Source: Apostichopus japonicus
Taxonomy: Eukaryota > Echinodermata > Holothuroidea > Aspidochirotida > Stichopodidae
Assembly: GCF_037975245.1 (NCBI RefSeq)
Contig: NC_092583.1
Location: 2,657,264-2,721,263 of the forward strand
Length of the DNA stretch: 64,000 bases
Direction of reading: 5' to 3'
Shown: piece by piece, positions 1-27,400 of the stretch
Layout: every line of letters starts with the position of its first letter
Position numbering within the stretch: the stretch's first letter is position 1
The notes under the pieces: model-generated
What the model saw: only the letters and a program-made list of their open reading frames with translations
What the model was told of the DNA's origin: nothing
The model's database searches: none
Program-made: the position numbers and the translations under genes

Positions 1-14413
<14,413 letters not shown>

Positions 14414-14777
14414 TTAAAGGCATTGAAGACTCGCCCCAAACAGCGTGCCGCCATCTTTAAAAGTTAACTATCCATTGCTTGCAAGTGAAGTTTTTCTCTT
14501 GTCGCTACAAAATGCAGAGAGTAATGAAACGTGATACCTTGTTATCTATAGCTGGAACTGAGATGTCCATCGCTGTATCGTTTATACACTGTGCTGTGGG
14601 TATTGACCGCCGCTGTATGTGCTGACTGTACACTAGTGTCTATTTACCCACGGTAGCAAGCTGTGTGTGTATTTTCTGGGATTGTTGGTGGTGTCTAACA
14701 CTTCTGTTACACCTCATTCGAAAGTAGGTCAGATTAGATTAGACGTTTCTTTTTGCGCTAGTCTTCACACCCTTTAA
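14414..14777 (+). mobile_element. MITE family 1, TTAA-flanked, full-length copy
   Basis: A 364-bp element bounded by TTAA at each end, with terminal inverted repeats reading TTAAAGGCATTGAAGACT on the left and, on the complementary strand, TTAAAGGGTGTGAAGACT on the right. The same sequence recurs in the opposite orientation at 47,610, 50,960, 57,625 and 60,505, with an end fragment near 20,185. No coding capacity is visible. TTAA flanks suggest piggyBac-type mobilisation, which is inference from the target site. Confidence 0.85.
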
Positions 14778-17707
14778 AGTCCCCTGCATGTGCACAGTAA
14801 ATCTACCCTCTCCCCTGTTCTGGAATGGGTATGAGGAAGTACTGGGTCTGTGGCGCATTTTTCCTCTCGGTCACAAAATGTGCTAGTTTCGCTCGGGAAG
14901 TCAAATGTCTCGCTCTTTTTGCAGATTTAAAACTCTAGTGCCACCGGTTTGATCACTGGGCTGGTAACAATTTATGCCCCATTCCCCCCCCCCCCCCACT
15001 TGATATGGATGAAAACATTAAGACTGTTGATGCTGTGCGTTGCTAAAAGTTTCCGAACATACATACTGTTTCCTTGGGGTTCGTTATAACCCTGCGAAAC
15101 CTTCCTCAGACATGTAGGGTTGTCAAGTAGACGGTTAATTTCTGTCTCGAGTACGAAATGGGTGACAGTAAAAAGCTTGTTCAAAGTGTGTGCATGCATG
15201 GGTGCCCATAATTTGACTTTATAGCATATTGAGAGCAGAGGGGGGTGGGGGGGGGGGGAGGTAGGTTACTGTGTACTTTAAACCCTGACAGTACAGTAGA
15301 AGTATTAGTGCCTTTATAAAGTGTCCTGTCATAAAATTTGGCAGTTTAGTTTAGTCAATTTCCTTTTGCAAAGTTATAACAAGCTCATATCTATCTCTGC
15401 ACGGTATTTGTTGACTTAATTAGATGCAAGTTTATTCGGGGTCATATTTCACTTCTTTGTGGGATGTTCAAAGGCTATTTGTCCACTTGTATGATATGGA
15501 ATGCAGTGTAAAGTAAACTCAAGTTTCATTTCAGATAGCCATCTGAAGTAGCTTGTATTTCTACGTCAGGTACCGTCTCAAAAAAAATCAGCTCTGCACC
15601 TTTCAGTGAATTTGTGTTTGGAGTGTTTTATAAAGTGTGGTCTATACTGTAGCTCCCCAAAATATCATGTCCTACACAGCCTGACTACAGGGTGTTGCAG
15701 TCCCCTCAGCTTCCTCCTTTTTGACATCGTGCCTAATCTATTGTGCAGATTATTTGCTGTTCCACTTTATTATGTCCAGCTTATCCCCCTTTCCCTCCCA
15801 TAATCCATTTCCCTCCTACCCCCCCACCCCCACCCTTTTATCCTCTTCTACATCTTGTGAAATATGATGCTAACATTCTCTCTCCCCATTTCATATGTAT
15901 GTACCCGTGGAGGCAAATATTTATTAGCTATTCTTACCAGGGAGTTGTTTCCATGTAACAAGTCCCTACTCTTACTGTAGTTGCATACAATACACATATG
16001 TATGTCACCTTCTACTTAAACTTAAAACACAGACAATTACTGCTCTAATTATGGTATGGCTGCTCAATAATCCTTTGTCTGAGTACATGGCTGACTTGAA
16101 ACCCAATTTTTTTTAGGGGGGGGGAGCGGTTCGAGATTGCGGCACGAGCTACTAATTTTTAATGGATCACTGCTAATGTAAAGTTTTTTGCGGCCTTTTA
16201 TTTCATTATATAGCTACGAGTGAAGGTGAATTAAGTCTTTTCCTGCAATTTTCTTCAACATCATGGAAACAGATGATTTTCAATACAAGATTGTGTGAAT
16301 GCACTGCAGGAATTGAACCTATACATTCCATTTTTAAATTTTATATGTCACCACCCTAAAAATGTGTGTCATTATCTCTTCTTTTTTGGTTACCTGGGAA
16401 ACCTTTCTTTCGAATAGGCGTTGACGAGTAATTTCTGAATGTAAAAAACGCCGCTCTGTTCTTTTAACTCTGTGGAGTCGTCCATTGTCACATTATTGAT
16501 TTATCACAAGGTCTCATACAGAGAGCAAAGATGATAGAAAATTACACAGTGAAGTATATACAAGTGGGAAACATTGTAACAAAGACAATACATTGCAGTG
16601 AAGGCAACGACAAAATTGAATGTTCAGAATTAAATTGAACTTTATTTGATCTTTCTGAGGGTGAAATCAAATACTGTAGTTTCAGTCTACATAAAAAGTT
16701 GACTTGGTAAACTATGATATTTTACTTCTAGTCTGAAATGTCAAACAATTAACCCTACGTTTAATACTCGATTCACTCAAGCCCAGCTCCGATGTCTAAT
16801 TTTTCTTTTAGTTTGAATTTGTTTGCTTTTCAAATAGGAGACATTTTACAGTCTGTTGTAGGAGGGATGTGTGAAATGTATATATGTGTATTTAATGCAC
16901 TCCCCGGTTACCTGTCTTCAATCAACACATGCACTCTAACTATCTTAAAACAATTAGTAACAGTTTAGCACTGTGTCCTCTCCCCCTCCCTCCCCCCCTC
17001 CACAAGACCCACTCTCCGGTGGATGTACACTTCTTCTTTGTTCATGGTATGTGATAGTGGGATATGATTGTGGGATATGATAGTGGATAAGATTTTGGGA
17101 TGTGATAGTGGGGTGTCATAGTGGGATATGACAGTGGGGTATGATAGTGGGATATGGTAGTGGGGTATGATTGTGAGATATGATTGTAGCATATGATTGT
17201 GGGATATGATAGTGGATGCCACTGTGGGATATGATAGTGGGATATAATAGTGGGGTATGGTAGTGGGGTATGATAGTGGGATATGATAGAGGGATATGAT
17301 TGGGATACCAGAAACTTGTTTTTTTTTATTCAGAGGCTGGTTAGCTGCGGTGGCCAGTGTTTAAATTACAGACCAGCGTGCTCTCAATGTTTTGATCTTG
17401 GACTTTGGGCAATTAATTTCTCCGTCACAGTGAGCCAAGTAAAGCCTGCATTGTACAGCGTTAAAGTGCAAAGAAATCATTTTAACTTGTTGCCATGGCA
17501 GCTTATAATGAGAGCTTGCCAACAGACTAACATACATTAATACCACATCATGTGTGAATACATTGCTAACTTGTTTAACTTGATCAGCCCCCTGATCCCA
17601 GTCACACAGGTAAACTTCCAAAAGTTATTTCAAAAATTAAAAAATTCCAAAAATTAAACATAATTCATTTATTTTAATTTTTATTTAATATTTTTGTTTT
17701 TGTTTAG
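14778..17707. other. Probable supervillin intron sequence
   Basis: No exon is recognised. Contents include poly-C and poly-G tracts near 14985 and 15240, and a 13-bp minisatellite at 17043-17300. The sequence ends in a pyrimidine-rich tract and an AG acceptor at 17706-17707. Confidence 0.6.
17043..17300. repeat. Minisatellite, about 13-bp unit
   Basis: Imperfect tandem repeats of the type GTGGGATATGATA, about 20 units, in the intron before the first recognised supervillin exon. Confidence 0.9.
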
Positions 17708-17896
17708 GTACAAGACTCAACCGGCAGTGACAGAGACCGCCCCAAGCTTAGCAGACAAACGGAAGAAACTCCTGCATCCATCCCGATCATTGGACCTAGA
17801 CAGGAGGAAGACCCAGCCAGTCACTCCAGATGAAATGGCGGAAGTCAAACACATCGGGCAATCCTCTGTATATAAAACGTCTTCCATCGCAGATAG
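17708..17896 (+). CDS. SVIL: Supervillin exon a (first recognised)
   Basis: Acceptor TTTGTTTAG, donor AG|GTGAGA. It starts at the third base of a codon and ends at phase 2. The protein contains two TQP motifs (YKTQPAVT and [11 protein letters not shown]), a repeated signature of supervillin N-terminal regions, and ends in SSIAD(R). Confidence 0.88.
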
Positions 17897-20800
17897 GTGA
17901 GATCCTGACACGATACCTGTCTTCTCACTACCACTGCACTTTTACACATCAGAGTCGTTCCTTGACTTTGATTAATAGCTGCAGTGCTTTTTCAAATGTA
18001 GATATGCAAAATCATAAATTGTAAAAAAGTAATTGCGAAATTGAGATATTAAAAAGAAAAACTTAAGAAGAAAGGGCTAGGTTGTGATCTCTGGTGACAC
18101 AGTAAAGCAGGGTTCAGAAGACTTCCTAAATGTCACCCTCATTGTCACCCTCATTGAAGAAATGGTTATGTAGGGGTCATCATCACCAGATTACGAAAGG
18201 ATTCAATCGGTGGAAAGAGGGACTTGTTTCTCTCCAACCACTAGTTTACTTCCTGATCTAGCTGATTTTCAACAACAAAAAGTTTTCAAAAACCTGTTAG
18301 AAACTGAGTGCAGTTTACTGTTTACTCTCTTACCTGTCTCTATTCTACTTATGGTAATTTTCTATCGACTCCAACCTACCATACTGGTAACATTTGAGCA
18401 CCTATGCCCCTCCCCATTTATATATTCATTTATTCATATATTCATTTAAATTCATTTAAATTCATTTATTCATTAAAATTCCTTTAAATTCATTTAAATT
18501 CATTTATTCGTTTATTCTTTTATTCGTTTATTCATTTATTCATTTATTTCATAATGCAGACTGTCCTCTCTGAAGCAGAGCGGAGAAAATGATTGGCGGA
18601 AGCGGGTGGACAAAGACGATGATCTTCCACCATCTCCGAAGAGATCAGATGTAAGTACCCACCTCTTCAGAACATTATACCAAAGGATGTCTTCAAACTC
18701 TGGCATTAAGTTTGTCTGTAGTTATCATTTATTAATTTTGAGATGTTCGGTACATAAAAGTCAGCGTTAGACAGCAGACTGGGAAATTATAATGAAATAA
18801 GAAAGAACTATCATTTTCACAGATAAGTTACTTGACTTTTATTCACCACTTTTCCTCAGATGTTTTGAACAAAATTAAAAAAGATGAGACACAAGTTGGG
18901 GTTGGGGGGGTGTGGGGGATTGGGAGAGGGAGATGAGGACCCCTGCTACGACTGGTTCTCCATTCGAGTTTGATGCACCTCAATTTCTCATGTCCTCATA
19001 GTTCACCGACTTCTATTCACATGAACAAATTTGTACAAATGTTCTGTTTTCCACTAATGTGCTAGCTTTCTCATGTTAATGTGTTTCAGGGCTAAAATTA
19101 ACTTGTCTGTTCTTTTGATTGTGTTTTGTAATGTCTGTCAGTTTGACCCCTACTGGACCAGGACAGACATGCCAGGGGCTTGAACCTTTGTACACTCTAT
19201 GTTTAGGAGCAATCCTTGCAATCTTGTAACATTAATGTTTCCATCCATCCAACTATCTTAGTAACCCATTTTTTTTTTTTTTATCAACAGCCCGAATCCG
19301 ATTCAGACAAGACCACCTCAGCGTCGTCAATTTCTCAACGGATGAAGCTTCTGAAATCTCAGGGAGAAACTTGGAAGAAGAGGGTAGACGACAAAGATGT
19401 CACCCAGTTTACGATAGAGGGCAAATTGAAGGGCGCAGGGAAGGAAGCAGACAACCCTGTATCACCTAGTCCATTAAGGAGGGTAGGAAGTGGACGAAGT
19501 GGTCGAAAACCACCCAACAAGGAATTCAGAGGTATCGTTCATGTGCCCTCAGGTTTATTACTGTAACTGATGATGGGCATCTTCAGCACATATTCTAATA
19601 TGCTAAATAGAGATAGGCTTAGTAAGCCTACCATGATACAGTTTAGCCCAATATAGCTTCTTCAGCCCATATTCTAATATACAAAGTATAGATAGGCTTA
19701 GTAAGCCTACCATGGTACAATATAGCCCACAATATACCATCTTCAGCCCATATTCTAATATACAGAATAGAGATAGGCTTAGTAAGCCTACCATGGTACA
19801 GTATAGCCCAATATAGCATCGACAGCACATATTCTAGCAAAATAGAGATAGGCTTAGTAAGCCTACTATGGTACAGTATAGCCCAATATACCATCTTCAG
19901 CACATATTCTAATATGCAAAATAGAGATGTCTTAGTAAGCCTACCATGGTACAGTATAGCATCTTCAGTCCATATTCTAATATGCAAATTAGAGATAGGC
20001 TGAGTAAGCCTGCCATAAACAGACAGTAAGGTCTACAGTGGTATTACTACTGTCACTATCAGAAAGGGCTGAAGTTTCACCTGATTCACATAATATGATA
20101 CTATATATCGTAATATAATGTAAATCATCCACAATATTATTGTTGCATATGGTATTACCCCTTTCACATAGTATCATACACTTTGGTTTGGGGCGAGTCT
20201 TCAATGCCTTTAACACCTCAAGTTTCAATATAAGTGATGACAAATGATTCCAACAGTCGAAATGTTGGTTATTATGTTGGTTACCATGGAAATGCATGGA
20301 AAAGCTGCTTGACTAGCAATTAATAATTGCTTTTAATTTAATTAATAATTACTTTTATTTTATTTTTGTACAGTGAGTTTAATAGAGGACAGTGAAAGTG
20401 ACTCCAATAGTAACAAAGCACCAGGTGAGTTATTAAGTAGTCTACGAAATCCCACAAAAATATTGACCTTATCAACAAGAATCCATTTATAAAAGTGCAT
20501 TATGCCTTTTAAGTTGGTTTTCATGGTAGACCTGTAGAGAACAGACACCATTCCTGGAAACAGAATGTGTTATGTTTAGTCCCACGAAAAATTGCACCAG
20601 GAACAATAAAATGTCGAAAGTCCAACAAACTGGAACGTGACATCTGTGTTTGCATGGTGTCATCATGTTTGCATGGTGTCATCATGGTTGCATGGTCTCA
20701 TCGTGTTTGCATGGTGTAATGAGTTAATAAGTTAGTTGATTACCAGTAAATTTACTTTCGTTTGCTCTCTATTAATGACCTCTTTCTGCTCAGTGTTACA

Positions 20801-22418
20801 CCAGGGGAGCCAAGACACAGACATTGCTGTTTTTTTTTATTCTCATTTTGCCGTATAGCAATGTAAATCTTGTTATATTTAGACTCCACGATAGGCACTG
20901 CAGCAAGACTGAATCAAAATCAGACAATATGTAAAAGATAATTCGTTTTTACATATTTTCTGCTATTGTAAGCTTTTCTCTGCCTTCATGTGCAAGTAGG
21001 TCTTGGACCATATCGATTGTTCGTTATATGAATTATTAAGAGCAAATGAAGGGAGAAAAAAATCAGACGATAGAGATTATCTCTGCAGCCCGTTGTGTGA
21101 AACTGCAGAGCATGTCCCAATGCAGCCTGGCTGGAAGAAATGCTGCAGCCCTCTCATCTTTCAACATTTGACACAGTGCCTGATTAGGTTTAGGTACTAT
21201 TGTTAAGATCTTCACCCAATGTGTACACTATGTCGGTAGCTAACTGGTATTCCGTTTAGCTATGTCCTCCCTCACTTCTTCTTTCCATTGTTACCACAGA
21301 GTGCAGGAGCACCAGTTCTGCTATAGGTTAAATCATTTTTTTGCCCTGTGCTCGTTTGTTTTGATCTCTATCATCTCTCTCTCTCTCTTCATCTCTCTGC
21401 CAGTCGTGTCAGTGTCTGACAGTACCACCGTCTCCACGACAACCGAATCGGAGGATTCCGAGCCCGACTTCCAGATAATCCGGAGGAGCGTACCGATCCC
21501 TCAACCAGACAACGAAACATTCACCAATTTTTTTCAGAGCAGTTCGACTGCCGTCCTTACAGAAGGTGGTCAACTAAGTGCAATATCAGAACAGAAGCAA
21601 GACACTACCTTTGAACTTTCAGTCTCAGACTTTGACGCGTTGACAGAAGAAGCCTCGCAAAGGTAACCCCATCCGTGATAGGAATTACAATTAGCTGGTT
21701 ATATTCATGATTCCAAATGCGACTGCAAACTTCTATATATTTATTTGCATTTTTTTTTATATAGCGCTTTATACCAGCGAAAGGTCTCAAAGCGCTTTAC
21801 AGACATTATATTACCCCTGGTCAATGATAACATGTCCCAGAGATAATCCCTCCAGTCGGCAGCAGTTATATACTGCACCCAATGACAAGTTACCTCACAG
21901 GTACCCATTTATAACACCTGGGTGAAGAGAGGCAAGTGAGATAAAGCATCTTGCCGATGGACACAACATAATAATGAACTAGGCAGGAATCGAACCGGCA
22001 ATCCTCGGATCTTGAGTCCGACGCCCTAGCCAATTGGCCACCACACTCTCAAGCAAACTTCTAGCAACCCAACCCATCTCTACGATGCTGAAGAGTACAC
22101 AAAACCATATACTGTGTAAGACACAGTGTATGCAAACACTTCATCCTTGCTATGCTATCTCAAAGCCAAAGCTTGGAAACTACCTGTGATTGGTCGGTAG
22201 GAAATACTGAAAGGTTTAGTCCATATCATCTCGCAAGCAGGCAATTTCACAATTTTTTGGGTCTATTTAGTGTGTTCCTCTAATATGTAAATGTACATTA
22301 GATAATATATAGTTATAAAGTTATATAGTTATAATATAATAATATACAGTTAAAAAGTTATAGTTGTAATATATAGAATAGTAGTAACATATAGTTAATA
22401 TATAATTATAATAATAGT

Positions 22419-22459
<41 letters not shown>

Positions 22460-24424
22460 AGAATATATAGTTATAAAGTTATATAGTTGATTCATCGGCT
22501 TGTACTTAAGACAAGTACAATCTAGAACAATTGTCCGGGCAAGTTTGCTCCCAATTTTTTTCCTCAAATTACAGAGTTTCTGAAGCCTGAAGAGAATAAC
22601 CAACTTAATACACAGTAATCTTTTGTCTTGTATCATTTACATCTGCAAGAATTATCAAGATTGTTTGTTCTTCTCTCTTGCATGACAGCAATCGGCTAGC
22701 AGGGTTGAATCGTAACGACCACCGACGATCACTGAGACCTCAGAGAAGAGCCCGACCGTCCAATAATCCTCTCAGAGCTCTCAAGACCAGAAGCAACATC
22801 CTCTCGGAGTACACCGAAGAGAAGATGGTGCTAAACGAGGTAGAGGTTAAACCCCGCAAGAAGAAAGACAGTGAGTTTATGACTTATCAATGAGACTTAT
22901 GACTATGAATGAAGATGGTTTAATTTGCTTTACAAAGATTATAACTTCCTGCCTCACATACTATTTCGAACAGGTTTGTAACTATTGAGAAAATTCCAAT
23001 ATGTCCACCCACCCCCCCTTCCCCCTGGTACACTGTATAGACCATTCCATCAGTCTATGATGTTATATATGATATCAGTATAAAATTCCAAGTTGAATGT
23101 TAAACACGTTTTAAAACTAAATTATTTTTCATATAGTCAGTCACAGATTATAATCAAGAATACAAATATGATAATAATAACAACAACAATGGCAAGAGAT
23201 TTGTTGCTGTTGTGTTTGCTGTTTAATAGATTAATGTCTTGTCTGTTCTGAGAACTCCCGTCAAGCATAGGATAAGCACATTATGATAATTAAATTTTAA
23301 TAAATTATTAAATTTCAGTAAATTCCATTTTTTTATCCAAATATTTAATTTTTAAATTTCAATAAATTTCATTTTTTTTTAATCAAAATTTTTAAATTTC
23401 ATTGTTTTTTTCAAAATGTTTAATTTTTTTGGCACACAGTCGGCAACAAGTCGTTAGCGGCACTGACCTCCAAAGCTGCCTTGGTCGAAGAGAGAGGAAA
23501 ACTACAGAGCGTTAAAGAAATTAGACAGATGGACGGAAAGATGTCACAACTATTACCCTATAAAGATCTGATGTTAATACAAGTTAAAGGTAACGTGTTG
23601 TTGGGATATAAATGAGGGCTTGGTGGGGGAAGTGGGAAGGCTGGCGGGTTGAATTGAGTTACGGTGAGTTCCGTTAAGTGAATGCCATAGGTATAGAAGC
23701 ACCATAGTCCAATTGTAATCTTTATCAGCATGACTATTTGTTTTTTACTTTTTTGTTGAATATTGAATTACAATGCCGACATGTCTTGTTTGATCCCATT
23801 CTTGATCCATGATCCCCTGGGGATTAATGCCCCAATCTGATTGATAACAGGTTTACTTTCAGCATTTGACCACATTTGTTCAAATATAGACAAAAGTTTG
23901 TTAAAGCCCCCCCATTTTAACCATCCTATTTTGCAGACCTTGTTTTCATTTAAAGTACTCTGATGTGTTTCAACTGTCATCTTAATCACAAATACGTTCT
24001 GATCCGTAGGTCGTAGAATGGTGCAAGTGAGACTTGTGGAGCCCAAGGTGTCTTCCCTGAACAGCGGTGATTGCTTCATCTGTGTGACAGCTACCAGTGT
24101 CTTTCTATGGATTGGACAATATGCTAATGTCATTGAGAAATCAAAGGTTCGTCCGTTCAAAGTCAAAATTGAGAAGGAAAAAAAAGCTTTATGTATAGAG
24201 AAATATCATTTATTGATTCCTTGAAGTTCAAGTAGAATTCTGTATTACTTAATACCTTTTGTGGTTGACTCCCAATCAAAATGAAATTGTGAACAACTGG
24301 AGTCCACACTTAAAATGATGACATTTACCATAGAGTTGTAATCCATAAACCCTTGCGGGTTTTTCCCACATTTTTGGTCTCTTAAGTGTCGTAAAAATAA
24401 CTGCTGCTGATAATTATTATTATT

Positions 24425-24459
<35 letters not shown>

Positions 24460-27400
24460 GATCATGATTATTATTATCATTATCATTATTATTATTTCTT
24501 GAGCTATATTAGAGTGTTATTATAATCTTTTTGATGACTACTGCTCTATTGATCTTTTCAAGTTGTAGGATATAATAAAGTTTTTTTGTTTTCATCTGGC
24601 AGGCCGCTGAGGTAGCACAACATATACAAAGTAAGAAAGACTTAGGTTGTAAAGCATCGTCAGTGGTAACCATCGAAGAGGCACAACTTAAAAGCAACGG
24701 TTACCAACGGCACTGGAAGAAGATGGTGGAAGCGCTCGGAGGAACTGACCAAGATGTCTATGGAGGTAAGTCTATCAGTAAGGAGTAAGTCTATCAGTAA
24801 GGAGTAAGGTTTGAATTCATAAGGTCCCCGGTCAATCATAAGGTCCCCGGTTCGAGTCACTCCCAGATTAATGTATGTCGTCCAGTTACAGAGTTGTTGA
24901 CAATTAACAATTCATAATCATAAGGTCCCCGGTTCGAGTCACTCCCAGATTAATGTTTGTCGTCCAGTTACAGAGTTGTTGACAATTGACAATTCATAAT
25001 CATGGACGTTGAATGTGAATCTAAGAGACTCATTTATGTCAGCTTGCGGCTTTGAGTAAGCCAACGATGGCTTCTTCGCGAGTTCCTGCTTGCAGGAGGA
25101 TCTAATATACAATTCAAAAGCAATCAATTCTTTATATTCTTGAGAAATCCACCCATAAGTTGCATTCAACTATTCAAAAGTGAAATTTGATTTTTCTGAA
25201 GTGTCATTCTCATCATATGATTGCCTGAATTTTTTTTGATTGATTTTTTTTTTTTATGTTATTATTATTTTTTTAGGCTTCCCAATTTATACTACCGACT
25301 CAACAATGTCATCCCCCCCCATTTTATTGAAATTTATTTAGTTGTCTTTCACTTTCTGTGTGCTAAGATATATTGTTCCAGATACATTTAAAACCAGAGA
25401 GAGCAACACCACAAAAACAAAAAACAGTGTTAGCACAGCTACTTATCTACTGCAGAAAGCCTGTCTATGATCTGAAGGTCAGAAGGCCTGACATTTCAAT
25501 CATAGCAGGATCTGTCTTCAGATGGAGACAAACATTTAAAAAAAACATCCAGATTCTTTGCAATCCGTCTTTGCTACATATTTCTACCTCATTTTGGCCT
25601 TGTTTTCTCCCTTTTTTTTCCATTTTTTGGTTATTTATTTCACCATCTGCAATATATTTTCATCAAACGTAAACTTTCATAACCTGAATGGTCGGATGGA
25701 AACCTTGAAGCTTGAATACCCTGGCGTCATGGTTACCATAAGGTAACCAGTATCATGTTAAAAATATGATATCATGATGATATAGTCACAAATTAAATGT
25801 TTTTGACAGGGTGCCTTGTTTTTGTATTTTTTTCTAATCTCTGGATTCATAATACAGATGTTCGCCTCAAACCGTTAAAAAACCGACCATCACTTTTCTC
25901 AAAGACATACCACTCTTCGGTGAAGTCACGCACAGTCTTAAATTTCCATAAATGTTTCCAGGCATTTGAAATGAAATCCCCTTCTTTGCAAGGTTTTTCT
26001 TTCCATCTCTAGGTTCACATGAATGACATAAATAAAATGAGGGAAAAATATTGGAAATGTTATTTATGAAGGAGCATTTTATTTTTGGACATGATTTTGA
26101 TATATAAAAATTTGTTGAAGGTTTTCATGTTGAACTTCCCTTGAAAATATAGGGTATTAGCTAAATTAAATATTCAAATTTCATATCTAATAATGATATA
26201 ATGATTACAATAATTAACTAGTCAAATTTCATATTAAATAATGAAATAACGATTACAATAAATAAGTAGACAAATTTCATACGAAATAACGATTAAAATA
26301 ATGAAGCATTTCTTTAAATTTAGCTTTTGCATGTAGTTGATATTAATATATAAAAAGTATGAATTTTTTTCAGGAATGAATGGATTCAGTTATTACTTGC
26401 TAATTAAACCTTCATTCAGTGATAAATTCCACAAGGCTGTCTTTTATCAATTCCATCTTCTTCTTCTTTTTAGTGATAGTTTGTTGGTAGGTTTGTTTAA
26501 AGTGCGAGGCAAAATGCGAAATTTGTTGCCTTAAAAATGCAGGAGATGAAGGTTCTGAAGCGGCCGTTATTTCTTCCAGTTATTTCTTCCTTGTATATAT
26601 TTACATTAATTAAATAGAATTAATAATGAATATTCATAGTTATTAATATGCACGGCCCTGTAATGAAAGGTAAAACCATTTGCAACTTTTACTTTATCAA
26701 TTGCTTTATCTCTTTCAAGAAACGGTTCCGTACCGCGTCGTCACAGGTAATATTTTTTCTCGCAGACGTTCAGGCTGTTGCCGATGCTGCTCAGACTAAT
26801 TGAGTGTGCCTGCTTTACTCCTCTCTATTCTTCATCTCTCACGTCTAACCTATCCTCTCTTCTCTGTCTTTGTCTACCCCCCAACCAACCCCCAAGCCCC
26901 TCTGTGACAGTAAGGGGTCCAATCTGGTCCTGCTACCAAACTCTACCTGGTCCTTGAATGATCTATGAACACCCAGGCTGTTCTTTACTTACTCCCACAG
27001 TTCTTAGGGAGGAAATAACAAATGACGTGACGAAATTAAAATTACTAACACATAGAAAAATGAAAGTTTTATGCACTAAGGTACATCAGGACTAATGTAT
27101 TGATGTAATATTAATGTAGATCTAATAGCCTTCTCTGTTTTTTAGTGGAAGACTTTCTTCAGTATTAACCCTCCTTTACCTTGATTGCTGTTAAAATTCA
27201 CTTAAGCTTTTTCCCCCGGAGGTTACAATCAAAGGCACCGAAGAAGTCCAACGATTGGTATTAATGATGTCTTGAACGAAACGACAAATTTTAATTATTA
27301 CAAGAAACAAAATCATAGTTATATCATTACTATTCATTTCTTGCATTTGTTTGAAACCAAAGTTGAATTTGATAGTCTAGACAATGGATAGGCTTCAATA

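Noticed and set aside
16140-16148. CGGCACGAG, which resembles a cDNA-library adaptor
   Set aside because: Nine bases in unique genomic context; chance match.
25373-25672. Open frame after a TTGTTCCAG acceptor-like site
   Set aside because: In the supervillin phase it reaches a stop without a usable donor. The stretch with TTTCAATCATAGCAGGATCT looks like a degenerate interspersed repeat, but I cannot name the family.
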